A stretch of 64,000 nt of DNA from Panicum virgatum. Its lineage: Eukaryota; Streptophyta; Magnoliopsida; Poales; Poaceae. Below, piece by piece: positions 12,827-23,344 of the stretch (position 1 is its first letter; every line of letters starts with the position of its first letter). The stretch lies in assembly GCF_016808335.1 (NCBI RefSeq), contig NC_053149.1, positions 22,810,451-22,874,450 on the forward strand. The letters run 5' to 3'. A program made the translations under genes and the position numbers. The notes beneath the pieces were generated by a model. That model was not told the DNA's origin and made no database searches. It saw only the letters and a list, made by a program, of their open reading frames with translations.

Positions 12827-13199
12827 AAAGTACGCGAGTCCGGTAGTGCCCGTTTACAAGGGAAGCTGCCCTATTTTAAGTGCACGCAGGCACTTGGACC
12901 TCCGACTCGAGCAGGAAGACGTGACATGCTAATTAACACTAACCAACCCAAGACTAACTAACCAATATGGAAATATTAAAATAATCGGCAACCTTGCAAG
13001 TGCATCACGCTCACCTAATATAACTTGTAGGTCTTGAAATATTATAATATTTCAGCTGCATGCGAATATTTATTAACCTCCCCCTTGATCTGAATAAGAA
13101 ATTACCATGGCTTCTTTTCCTGGTTCTTTCTTTTCTTCAATCTTGTTGTGCAAATTATTTCCTTGAAAAATAATCTTGGTCTCCATAGTTGCAGATTAG

Positions 13200-14680
13200 C
13201 TAGGTATTAGCTAGAACTCCCTCTTTCATAATAATATTTTTATTTGCATCAAATATGAATGACCCAAGCTGAATAATTTGAGGAGCCATGTGCTCATCAT
13301 CCTCTCCTTGTTGAAACAAAGCCGTCCTCGGCTTTGAGTTAAAATCAACCACTTCTGAGCAGTTGCTTGCAGGAATACCAACATTGTCATGGCCATTCGA
13401 TGTTTCATTATTGAAAGGATATTTGCTTGACATAACCAAAGATGAATATTCTTGTTCACCCACTTTCAATGCACCAGCGGCTGGGGCAATTTCACCAATA
13501 ACAGAGGCAATTTGCAAAGGAGGATCATGTAACTGAGTATTAACTAATTGAGCTTTATCAGAGACCTCATTTGAAATATCATCAAAAGTGCTAGCAGATA
13601 CAACTTTGGGGTTCAGAACCTTGCTTGAGCTGTCACAAGCAACAATTTGAGCACTTAATGCCACATTATTCTCTCCCTCTTGAAGCAAAGCCGTCCTCGG
13701 CTTTGAGGTAATTGTAGCAACCTTTTTCTTCACTTTCACAGAAGGAAAAATGTCAGCTTTAATAGCACTTCCTGCCATTGGTTTGAGTACATGATTAACT
13801 CCCTTGTGCACAAATGAATAATTATTGGAACGACCAGCATGAGTAGCATCAAGATCAAAACTGCCATGGTCTACTCAACAATAAATGACATGCATTCATC
13901 GGCGCAACATCACAGTCTACTATATCCATATAATTTCCAATGGAAAATTTAACTCTAGCCTTGTGAGTAATTTTTAGAGTACCACTTTCATTCATCCACC
14001 GCATATAATGTGGTGTTGAAAGCCTCCACGTGGACAAGGACAATGCATTAACCAATTCTAAACTAATTGCATTAGTAAAACTGCCACCATCAATAATCAA
14101 TTTGCATACTTTGTCTTGAATTTTGCACTCAGATTGAAAAAATATTGGATCGCTGCCCCGGCACACCAACTATAGTACCATCACTATGTACTTCTCGTGC
14201 CATCATAGATAATCCATCCGACATATCACCTTGATCATCAATTTTATGATCAGACTGAGTATCACATGAGGCAGAAGAATGCAGTTCGGATGCTAAAGAA
14301 TCACTACTCTCATGTATAATTGTCTGTTGGGGCACTTCAACCTTTAACAACTGAGAAGCTTCTTTGTGTATTTCTGTAGAACTATCAATTGACTTGATAG
14401 CTCTTTTTATTGCATCAGGTGAAAAAACAAATCGTCGTCGCAACACAAATGTCATATCTAACCATGTCCGACAAGGTTCATCCACATGAAGCCACCGTTG
14501 CAAAACATCTGCAGCAAATGTCTCTTCTGCATAATACATCTTTGCAACTGAATTAAATCCACGACCCTCAAAAAAATTCTCCATGGCATCTAGCCAAGCA
14601 AAGTATTCACCAGGAGTTGTTGCAAATGATAGCTTTGGCATAAATTTCATTTCATCGAGCAAATCAAGTTGATCCATCAC
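13200..14680 (-). pseudogene. gag-protease region of nested Ty3/gypsy element
   Basis: Three minus-strand frames join into one decayed polyprotein. 14680-14129 is Gag-like (EYFAWLDAMENFFEGRGF matches the start of a retrotransposon Gag core). 14169-13855 is a retropepsin: LIIDGGSFTNAIS holds the active-site Asp in a DGG variant, and CHLLLSRPWQ is the usual end of the domain. 13811-13200 continues downstream from HKGVNHVLKPM, a linker seen in related grass elements, and contains two copies of a KPRTAL.Q.GE motif. Frame changes near 14150 and 13850 break it. No reverse transcriptase follows before the probable polypurine tract at 13078-13088, so this too is a gag-protease-only derivative. Confidence 0.75.
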
Positions 14681-14721
14681 AGATCAATAGAAATAAGTTT
14701 AAAAGTACCGTGAACAACCTG

Positions 14722-14768
14722 TCTCTGAATACCAACTGATAATACCATGATCAATAGCAAGATGGGAA
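14722..14768 (-). other. Primer binding site and 32-bp LTR stub of the nested gypsy element
   Basis: Minus strand TTGGTATTCAGAG (14722-14736 region) resembles the initiator tRNA-Met primer site with one inserted base. It is preceded by ATTATCA, an LTR-type end, at 14737. Only about 32 bases of that LTR remain before the three-LTR array begins at 14769. Confidence 0.55.
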
Positions 14769-15994
14769 TGTTGAGGACATCCTCCACTAATACCCGCTGG
14801 CAAAGACGCAACAAAAATAGGCCAAAAGTGGCCCAGTTGTAGTCGCGTGGCGACCGTGTGAGCCTCTAAATAATCCCACCTTGCTTAGCTTGGGAGGAGG
14901 AAGCCACCTTAAAAGGGAGAGCCACCCTTCCCCTATTTGACTAGTCTTTTGGGGCGATTTGGCCTTCTCCTGAGTGGGTGCGCCGGAGTGCGGTGCTAAG
15001 ATTGCCGAGGCACAACAAGAGGCCCTAGTGGTGTTGAAGGCTGGATTGGTGCGTCGCAATTTCGGATGCCGGTGCTAAGATTGCGGGATTCGGGAAATCC
15101 GGATCGGTGTGTCGGGCTTTTCATCCAATCCCACCTCGGCCGGACTCATCATTTGGTATCAGAGTTGGGCCCTTGTTAATGAGGTGGGAATGTTGAGGAC
15201 ATCCTCCACTAATACCCGCTGGCAAAGATGCAACAAAAATGGGCCAAAAGTGGCCCAGTTGTAGTCGCGCGGCAACCGTGTGAGCCTCTGAATAATCCCA
15301 CCTTGCTTAGCTTGGGAGGAGGAAGCCACCTTAAAAGGGAGAGCCACCCTTCCCCTATTGGACTAGTCTTTTGGGGCGATTGGGCCTTTTCCTGAGTGGG
15401 TGCGCCGGAGTACGGTGCTAAGATTGCCGAGGCACAACAAGAGGCCCTAGTGGCGTTGAAGGCCGGATTGGTGTGTCGCAATTTCGGATGCCGGTGCTAA
15501 GATTGCGGGATTCGGGAAATCCGGATCGGTGTGTCGGGCTTTTCATCCAATCCCACCTCGGCCGGACTCATCATTTGGTATCAGAGCTGGGCCCTTGTTA
15601 AGGAGGTGGGAATGTTGATGTCATCCTCCACTAATACCCGCTAGCAAAGATGCAACAAAAATGGGCAAAAAGTGGCCCAGTTGTAGTCGCGCGGCGACCG
15701 TGTGAGCCTCTGAATAATCCCACCTTGCTTAGCTTGGTAGGAGGAAACCACCTTAAAAGGGAGAGCCACCCTTCCCCTAATGAACTAGTCTTTTGGGGCG
15801 ATGGGCCTTTTCCTGAGTGGGTGCGCCGGAGTGCGGTGCTAAGATTGCCGAGGCACAACAAGAGGCCCTAGTGGCGTTGTAGGCCGGATCGGTGCGTCGT
15901 AATTTCGGATGCCGGTGCTAAGATTGCGGGATTCAGGGAATCCGGATCTGTGTGTCGGGCTTTTCATCCAATCCCACCTGGGCCGGACTCATCA
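14769..15994 (+). mobile_element. TRIM-like miniature LTR retrotransposon with three tandem LTRs
   Basis: Three near-identical LTRs (14769-15151, 15191-15573, 15613-15994; 383, 383 and 382 bp) start TGTTGA and end GGACTCATCA. They are separated by two internal regions of only 39 bp (15152-15190 and 15574-15612). Each internal region holds a primer site, TTTGGTATCAGAG (initiator tRNA-Met), and a polypurine-like GAGGTGGGAA, and nothing else. No protein is encoded, so movement would depend on enzymes from another element. The right end abuts CAGCA, which pairs with CAACA at 8126-8130. The bases before the first LTR (AAGATGGGAA) also look like a polypurine tract. Length and content fit TRIM/SMART elements; the family name is not known to me. 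Confidence 0.85.
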
Positions 15995-17392
15995 CAGCAA
16001 AACTAGAAATTAACTTTAGGTCCCTAGATTCGCAGAAAACCCCTTGGAATAAACTGGGGTCTTGCAAATCAGCCCTTGGCCGGATTGGGGAAACAGAGGA
16101 ACGGCAGCTGGCCGTTTTCCCGGTGAGGGGGCTCGCCAGCGGTGGGGGCAAGTTGGCGAAAAGAGGGAGGGGGCTCATGCACACCTCCTAGGGGTTTCAG
16201 TTGGGGCAGAGAGGGCCCGGGGTGGCGGCGCGACGGGAGCAGACGGCCGGCGGAGGTCGGTGTCAGTGGAGGTGGCGCTCCGGCGAGGCAGGTGGGGATG
16301 GTCAAGCGTGGGAGCTTCACTGAGGCAAGACGAAGCTAGTAGGTTGCTTGTTTAGGGCAATACAAGGGAGGAGAGGCAGCTCCACGGGAGCAGGTGGCCG
16401 GCGGCGAGGTTGTGCCGTGGCGGCGGCGTTGTGGTGGCAACTGAGTGGTATGGCCTGGTCTAGAAGCTCCATAGGACTGAGAACAAGCTCTAGATGAGGT
16501 TGATTTGGATCAATATGGGGTGGAGGGACATGTTCCGCGATGAGCTCCGAGCTTGGGTGGCAATGGCGGGCGGTGGTGATGTGTGATGAAAGGGATGGTC
16601 AGTGGGGCTATTTATAGGCAGAGAGGGAGGAGGATAAGCTCCTTCGAGCTGTGGGCGAGCTCCCTGCAGCGGAGTAGTCATCCAGGGTGCGGTGTAGAGA
16701 GACCGGGCTCGCCGGTGGTTTGGATCGAGCGGCGGGGCAGATGGTGCGGCGTGGCAGGCTTATGGGCGGTCAGCACAAGGGGAAAAATGGGGCCAGTGAG
16801 AGTGAGAGGGGGCCAGGTGGCGAGGCTAGACAGCAAGCCAGGGGCGGGAGAGACCGACGGCGGCCAAACGGTGGCGAGGAGGCGGCGCCCCTGTTTCGGC
16901 AGACCGAGGAAGAAGAAAGGAATACATTGGGAGGACCCAGATGCAAAAAGAAAAGAAGTTAGGGGGTTTTCTGTAAACATAAAATTTCCTGCTGTTTTAG
17001 GGCTCAAATGAAAAAGTGTTCTACATGAAAGTTGTGTAGTTTTTCAATGTGCAAAAATTCACTAGATCAATGGTTTTGAAATTATTTTGAAATCCGTCAA
17101 TGCTTTTAAATGCAAAACAATGCAGCTTATGTTTTAAAATTGCAAGGGTAGCCCTAGACATAAATATGTCTTTTTATGAGGGTAAAAAGTGAAAACAAAA
17201 TATGCATTTTAACTCCTCATAAATTTTAAAACTTTGCATTTTGCAAAACTATTTGATAAAAAGGACTTTGCACCTTTTCTAAAATTTCGAAAAATACCCT
17301 TGCTACCAAAATCATGGTTTAAATTTTTAAACAAAGACAAAAGCTATATTTTTAACTAGATGATTTTAGCCCATAAAAACTGGATTGTCACA
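15995..17392 (-). mobile_element. 5' LTR of the Del/Tekay-like element, right segment
   Basis: The LTR resumes with CAGCAAAACTAG after the nested complex and matches 1482-1705 and 2905-4097 of the sister. It ends TTGTCACA at 17392. A GC-rich block (16060-16960) gives long accidental open frames on both strands in both LTR copies. The frames are not conserved between the copies and are not called as genes. Confidence 0.88.
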
Positions 17393-17399
17393 TGGACAG

Positions 17400-17811
17400 T
17401 CTCTTTTCTTCCTCACTTATGGGTCAGAGGCTATACTACCCGCATATATCATGTGGAAATCTCCAAGAGTAGAAGCCTATCAAGAAGGAGAAGCAGATGA
17501 AGCCTGACAACTTGAGTTAGATTCAGTCAAAGAAGCCAGAATCAATGCTTTGACCCAATCGGCTAGATATCTTCAAGGAGTCAGACGCTATCATGATCGT
17601 AATGTCCAGCAAAGATCTTTCAACGTTGGAGATCTAGTACTACGAAGGATTCAAGATGAGAGAGGATTGCACAAGCTAAATTCTAGATGGGAGGGTCCTT
17701 TCATCGTAACTAAGGTTACAAGACCCGGATCATATAGAATCACTGATGCAGATGGCAATGAGGTACCCAATTCCTAGAATATTGAGCACTTGTGCAAATT
17801 CTATCCTTGAT
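17400..17811 (+). pseudogene. C-terminal end of Tat-lineage gypsy integrase
   Basis: The frame reads from TYGSEAILPA through MWKSPRVEAYQ, the end of the integrase core. It continues to RYLQGVRRYHDRN and FNVGDLVLRR...SRWEGPFIVTKV, the GPF/Y-type C-terminal module, and then NIEHLCKFYP. Two stops break it, TGA at 17505-17507 and TAG at 17775-17777, before the normal end at 17809-17811. The rest of pol lies to the left of the window. The Del/Tekay-like element inserted into this gene exactly at 17392/17393. The antisense gene downstream supports a Tat-type element. Confidence 0.85.
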
Positions 17812-17949
17812 CCAAGCAATATGGTGATGTCAGTTGACTTCTTTAATAAAGCAAGGGTTCTTTACTAGCATATCAACTATGTTAAATGCAGTATTTAATC
17901 TTACAGCATCACCTGCTCAGGATAGCTTACACAGTTTTCCATCGGGATT

Positions 17950-18490
17950 ACTATACAAGCCACATCCTTGTCCTCGGTATAAGGGCACAACCTACTCGCC
18001 TAGCTCGAGAAGGTATATGGATACCTTTACTAGTTTGTCCATCTTGGGTAACTCGACTGAGTTCATCCTAACAGGTCAACTATAAGGAACTCCAGCCTTG
18101 TGTCAAAGGCAAAACTACTCGCTTGCTCGAGTATGTTATGGATACTACTCAATTTTGTCCTTCTGGGGTAACCCGACGGGGTTCATCCTAACTGGTCAAT
18201 CTTAGTAGTTACTCCAGTCTATAAGTTAGACACCCTATTCGCAAGCTCGAATAGGTATTAGATATTTCTAAGAGGGTTTCATCTTGGATAACTCGACGGG
18301 GTTCATCTTAACAGATCTTTCTTAGAAAGTACTCCAGTCCTTGGTCAGGACACACTACTCGCTTGCTCAAGTAGTTTATGGATATCTTTATAGTCTTGCG
18401 ATCTGGGTAATCCGACGGGATTCACCCAAACTGATCAACTATAGAGACTACTCCATGTGAACATTCTATTCGATTGATCGAGTAGTTTGT
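17950..18490 (+). repeat. Tandem array of about 120-bp units in the 3' UTR of the Tat element
   Basis: At least four diverged units share the order CTACTCGCTTGCTCGAGTAG (a hairpin), TATGGATA, TCTGGGTAA, CCGACGGGGTTCATCC, ACTGGTCAA and ACTCCAG. Units begin near 17990, 18112, 18231 and 18352, and a partial one near 18468. Tat/Ogre-type elements are known to carry such tandem arrays between pol and the 3' LTR. Confidence 0.85.
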
Positions 18491-18599
18491 ACTCATCCTA
18501 CGGTATCAGATCATACTTCTGAAGACACACCAACAGGATAAAAACTATATCTACAAAGACAAGATCTTACGGAAGATTACAAGAGTTATTACAAGCAGT

Positions 18600-20925
18600 T
18601 TATTCTGCTAAGTTCTTCAGAATTTCCTCAGCGATTACTTCTGATTCTTTACAATAGTCCTGGAATTTCTCATCAGAGCAATCGGGAGTTATTCCTTTGG
18701 CTATGGGAGCTAAATTAAATTGAGGCAAGTAAGACTTGACAACTCCAATCATGTGGGTCAGATAATTCTTGGAGGTAGCCGTCATGACGTCAAAGACCTT
18801 ATTGGGAGCCTCTTCTAGACGCTCTACCAAGGACTTGCTACTCGACGACCCCTCTTCAGAATCTACCACATCCACAATGACTTGAGCTGCTACTACAAGT
18901 CGAATATGGTCACTTGGAGAACCTGATAGAAGGATGTTTCAATGATTATCATTGGCAAAGCAATATCAAGACAAAATATTAAATACTCACAAGCTTGAGC
19001 GATCTGCATCTGTTCTTGAAGCTTTGACTTATCTTCTTGGAGCTTTGATTTCTCTTCTTCAAGACTCTTGATCTGCCGCTTCATGTCACAAAGTTCTAGA
19101 TGATGCTTTCAGTTTGCTTCATACAGCTTGTTTCGAGCAGCAAGGGATTCATCTAGTCGTATGGCGATCAGGGCATTCTGCTGCTCCAAGGTTTTCTGAT
19201 TGTCGACGGTCTTATATAAAGCATGAGACTTTAAGAAAGACCGATTGGCAACATCCTATAATACACAGGGCAAAATTGATCAGATATCATCAACTACTCG
19301 ACAAAGTCAAGCAGCAGCAGAAGGATTACCTTGGTATACTTAAAGCACCATTGCATGTAATCGGCAAGCTTTTTCACATTGTCCACAGACAATAACGGAT
19401 TGTCAAAAAGCTCTTTACCCAACTCCTCCTGGGTAGATTGTGGCATAGACTGAAAGGGTACTAGTCGAACAGTGGGATTCTTCGACCCTTCAGCTTTATC
19501 ACTGCTAACTCCAGCAGCACTTGAAGTACCTTGAGTAGTTGCAGAAGGAGTAGGTGCGGGTACCTCAAGAGCCGGCTCCTTTGACATTTCAGGCATGTCC
19601 ATATTCGGGGAGAGAACAGTCCAGTTCTCAATCAACCCAATTATTGGAGACTCAGGGGTGGATCGAGTACTTGTTTCTAGACTACTCTCCATCCAGTTAT
19701 GAAAATCCTGGATCTGATCCTTCTCTTGGGATGGAAGATATTGAATCCCAGCCAAGCAAAATTTGCAATAAGAAAGCTGAGGCAAACAGGATCTAATTAA
19801 AAGAATATTATATTCTTACTGGCCAGCATCGATACGGGGTATCTTCCTCCGCAACAAAGCTCCAGGAGTGGCCTTCCGTTTCTTACTATCATTAGAAGCA
19901 GCATCCACTGAAGTTGGAGGCATACAATACCATGTCTTGTAGTTTTTCTGCAAAAGTGGCAATGATTCATCAGAAGATAAAAAACTTTAACTACTCGGCA
20001 GTGTTTCTCAAACATTTACCCAGGCATTCTCAGGTGGATTCTTTGCCCAGAAGAGTGTTGGCAACTTTAAAGACTTGTCAAAGTTGTCGAGTACTCAACA
20101 ACATCTTCTAACTACCTCAGAGTGAGCCATCGCTTCTGGTGACAATCAGGTAGGATCCTTTGTACCTTCATATCTGAAGGCAGGATGTTGTCGATGCTGG
20201 AGAGGCTAGATCCGACGGCTTACAAAGAAGAAGACCACATGATCATCGGTGACTCCTTTATTCTTCCAATTCGCAATGGCTCTGAGGATGCACTCAACTT
20301 GCTTGCCACCAGGTCCATTACTCGACCAGTTTTCTTGGACTTGGGGGGGGGGCACTAGGAACTCTTTCTGGAAGTGGAGATTCAAAGTTCCCGACATGAA
20401 ACCAGAATTTCTTCCCCCTGATACCTTTACCCGCTCGATCATAAGTAAGTATTCGTCCCGATTCTCAGGGCAAAGAAATAGTTCACATCCGCCGACGATG
20501 GCAGGTTTGGTGGCATTTGGGATGGGAATAAGGATGAAGAAATGTTGGAAAAGATGAAAGTGGGGAAGAGTCCCAAGGAATGCTTCGCAGAAATGAGTAA
20601 AAATAGAAAGATGCAAAATAGATTGGGGAGTCAGATGATGCAATTGGATTCCCCAGAATTGCAGAAGAGCATAGAAAAATTCCGACACAGGAAGTGCAAG
20701 GCCGCGTACCACGAAATCACGGAACACAATTGTTTCAATGTTACCTTACATAGGGTAATCTTCTCCTTCGCCTGCACTCCAATGGATCACGGCATGAGTT
20801 TGGAGGAGACCCAAATTCTCCAGTTCTTGCACCGCTGATTCAGACATTTTACTTTTGCGCCAGCCCGTTGAAAGATTGGCAACTGCTTCGTCTTCAACCT
20901 TGGATTTGTCTTTCATGGGAGCCAT
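18600..20925 (-). pseudogene. Antisense extra gene of Tat element (Transposase_28 / gypsy-type transposon domain)
   Basis: On the strand opposite to pol, a frame starts at 20925 (MAPMKDKSKVED), passes WRKSKMSESAVQELENLG and meets a TAA after AGEGEDYPM. It continues at 20727-20206 with FRDFVVRGLALPVSEF and FWGIQLHHLTPQSILHLSIF, the conserved PF04195-type domain. Further frames at 19785-19294 (Ser/Thr/Pro-rich linker), 19084-18893 (a coiled coil, KSLEEEKSKLQEDKSKLQEQ) and 18875-18600 (acidic C-terminus) give the usual layout, probably with introns between. Such antisense genes are typical of Tat-lineage elements (Retand, RIRE2 and Grande groups). Their role is unknown. The copy is broken by the TAA and by frame changes. 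Confidence 0.8.
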
Positions 20926-21197
20926 CTCAATGTCACGAGTTTAGGCTCGGGGGCTACGAGAGGGGCTATGGATGGCACAGGCAGTGGGCAACTATGAATC
21001 TGAATTTGATGGCGGCCAGGAGTTAAAAGGTTTAAAACCCTAGAAGTGACTGAACGGGTTTATATGGTCTCTGATGGCAATTTTGTGAATACCAAGAAGA
21101 TTAACGTATTTTTTTCTTTTTCAGGGAGGGTTTTTATTACTTATTCTGCCACGAGTTCTCTTTGATTCATAAATCTAAATTGAGAGATTTAAATTCA

Positions 21198-21538
21198 AGA
21201 CTCGGGGGCTGTGGGATATGTGTCTCAGAGATTTATTTTTCAAATTTCTTGAAAAATAATTAGGAAAAAAGATTGAAGTGACCCTCAGCCTGATTCTGCG
21301 ATTCAACCTAAGGCACGGGAGCTACTCCATATGGAGCGTGAGTACTTCGCGCACCATATATGATCAAAATTTCGGGGCTTGAGCACCTCACAGCCTCGGA
21401 GCAACTAGAAGTACTTGAAGGACTACTCGATGTATCCAAAGGAAGACCTAGAAGACGTTCTGACTACTTGAAGTACTCGAAGACGCCCAATCAAGTAATC
21501 GACACCTACAGGACTCCACTACGAAGAGCTCGGGGGCT
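21198..21538 (+). other. 3' end of Tat internal region with two polypurine-like tracts
   Basis: GACTCGGGGGCT occurs at 21198-21210 and GAGCTCGGGGGCT at 21526-21538. The second directly precedes the LTR start TGTCAGACCC and is the functional type; the first may be an internal duplicate. No gene lies between them. Confidence 0.7.
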
Positions 21539-21796
21539 TGTCAGACCCAGGGCATTGGGACTGCTTATAGACATAAAATGTTCTAGAGTAAGGGATAGCT
21601 CATGGATGGACCTTACCTCTCTTGTAACTACCCGGATAGGCGTAGAACTAGCCGCAGTAAAAAGGAAACTACCCGATCATGTTGTAGTAGGACTTTCCAT
21701 GTAACCCTATCCCCCCGGATATATAAGGGCGGACAGGGACCCCCTCGAAACACATCAACACCTAAGGCAATACAAACTACCACACAGGACTTAGGG
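21539..21796 (+). mobile_element. Truncated LTR of Tat element (first copy)
   Basis: It starts TGTCAGACCC and contains a TATA box, TATATAAG (21720-21727), followed by the GGACCCCCTCG leader common in this family. It stops at 21796 without the normal 3' end, directly joined to a second LTR start. Confidence 0.75.
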
Positions 21797-22680
21797 TGTC
21801 AGACCCGGGGCAGCGGGACTGCTCATAGGCGTAGAATATTTTAAAGTAAGGGAATAGATCATAGGTAGGGTTGAAAATGAAAACAAAAATTTTCGATTAC
21901 TGGGAACCATTTTTGAGATTTTACCGAAATTCTGGTATAAATAAAAATAAAACGGCTACCGAAAATACGGAAATGAAAACGGTATTTTTATCCGAAACTG
22001 AAAGTGAAAACGATTTCAGCCTCTACCGACAGTTTTCGAAACTTACCATATTTATCAGGTAATTTACCGCCGGTATTACCGTATTTGAAGCTTATTCTAA
22101 CACATGCTTTCCCCGGCCCAATAGCTCGCGGAGGTTCAGCTGTAGGCATAGGCAGCCTGCGGCCCTGCACTAGCACTATTCTCAATGGCATGCTAGTCTA
22201 TGTTTAAGTCTCTATTTAAATTTGGTTAATGATCTTGTATGACTATGTCACTTATGCTCTGTGCAACTTTGTGCCATACTATTGTGCATGCTACTATGTG
22301 TCAGTTATCATGGATTGGTTCGATATTTGGATTAATATCTTAATCGAATCTTCACTACATGCGTATGAGATGTTTCAAGTCATATAGTTAATGTTATGCT
22401 CTATAGTTTGATATATTTATCATTTTTTAAATATCGTTTTGATGATTTTCGACCATTATCGATGTGTTCTCAACCGTATATTTCTGTTTTCGAAATTACC
22501 GAAATACCGGCGTCATTTTCGTTTCCAAAAATATCGTACCGCTTTCATTTCCGATGAAAAAATATGAAAGTGAAAATGGTGGAGTCTTTCGCCGATCGTT
22601 TCCGACCGTTTTCATCCCTAATCATAGATATACCTCCTCTTTTGTATCTACCCGAATAGGCGTAGAACTAAACACCGACA
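21797..22680 (+). mobile_element. Second Tat LTR, internally deleted and split by a hAT element
   Basis: It starts TGTCAGACCC at 21797 and ends AACACCGACA at 22680, next to a primer site. Without the hAT insert only about 130 bp remain. Relative to the first copy it lacks everything after GCGTAGAACTA up to the terminal AACACCGACA, so it has lost its middle, including the TATA box. Confidence 0.75.
21866..22620. mobile_element. Ac/Ds-like hAT non-autonomous element, 755 bp
   Basis: The terminal inverted repeats TAGGGTTGAAAATGAAAAC and (complement of the right end) TAGGGATGAAAACGG resemble Ac-type ends. The flanking 8-bp duplications are ATCATAGG (21858-21865) and ATCATAGA (22621-22628), one mismatch, the hAT-specific length. 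Many copies of CCGAAA, TACCG and CGTTTTC words occur inside, like the Ac subterminal binding sites. No transposase is encoded. Confidence 0.9.
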
Positions 22681-22682
22681 GC

Positions 22683-22698
22683 TGGCGCGCCAGGTAGG
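22683..22698 (+). other. Primer binding site of second Tat element
   Basis: TGGCGCGCCAGGTAGG, two bases after the LTR end, is the standard primer site of RIRE2/Grande-type Tat elements. It shows that the LTR before it is a 5' LTR for what follows. Confidence 0.85.
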
Positions 22699-22717
22699 AG
22701 ACTCGGCGAGTTCATCG

Positions 22718-23344
22718 GTGAGATCGATGGCCACCTTCGCTTTCAACACCATGACGCCTCCCCGAGGTGCCACCTTTGTCTTTGGCTCGTGGGTCTGCGT
22801 CGCCAATGGATCAGGCGGCTTCGACAGCCACCTATCCAACTCTCCCACACCGAAGATCTCTATGCCGGAAGACTTCAACAAGTTCGCCAGATCTCGCGAT
22901 CACGGCATTACGTTGCCTCCTGACCTCGCCAACGAGATCGAGTCAAAACTCGAGGACAACTCAAGTTCCACTCAGACTCAGATTCATCTCAAACCGAAAT
23001 CTACTCGGATTGGGACTCCTGTTGCTCAACCCATTTTCGGATTGCGCAATTCATCTACTTACAAACATATGCTTAAATCCATCTATGAAAATAGCTTGGA
23101 TCATCTACTCCGCGTCGAAAACCAATTAGTCACCGCTAGTCGAGTGGCACCCGTTTTCGACGTATACCCAGATCTAGTCCAGACACCTCAAGACAGCCTG
23201 GATTTCATCACCAATGCACTGGCTAAGATGCAACTCAGATCTTGCCAAAGCCACACACTCGCGGAACTACTCGACAACTTGCGAGAAGCCGCCAGCATCG
23301 ATGATCTCCCGTTCCAACATAGTACTCCCCTCATAACCGAGAGA
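22718..23344 (+). pseudogene. Gag N-terminal fragment of second Tat element
   Basis: The frame opens shortly after the primer site (MATFAFNTMTPPRG) and runs about 200 codons in the usual Tat Gag leader style (FNKFARSRDHGITLPP). Near 23345 it passes into the truncated LTR of the next element, so its last residues are not Gag. The capsid and zinc-knuckle parts are absent. Confidence 0.6.

Larger units (their letters stand above)
8957..12848 (+). mobile_element. CACTA (En/Spm-type) DNA transposon, 3.9 kb
   Basis: The ends are inverted: CACTACCGGA at 8957 and TCCGGTAGTG ending at 12848. A 3-bp target duplication CCC lies on each side (8954-8956 and 12849-12851). Both subterminal regions are packed with GCCGAGTGC and its complement, the arrayed binding sites typical of grass CACTA elements. 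Inside is one spliced gene of the TnpA/Transposase_24 class. No TnpD (Transposase_21) catalytic protein is present, so the element cannot move unaided. It is inserted in the outer part of the decayed gypsy element. Confidence 0.95.

Noticed and set aside
14787..15871. Three similar minus frames ending CVFASGY or CIFASGY, possible gene repeats
   Set aside because: They are the same part of the three TRIM LTRs read in reverse and cross the LTR-specific ends.
16062..17011. Open frames in the 5' LTR of the Del/Tekay-like element
   Set aside because: The sister LTR (2905-3700) has the same DNA but frames with different ends, so they are not conserved.
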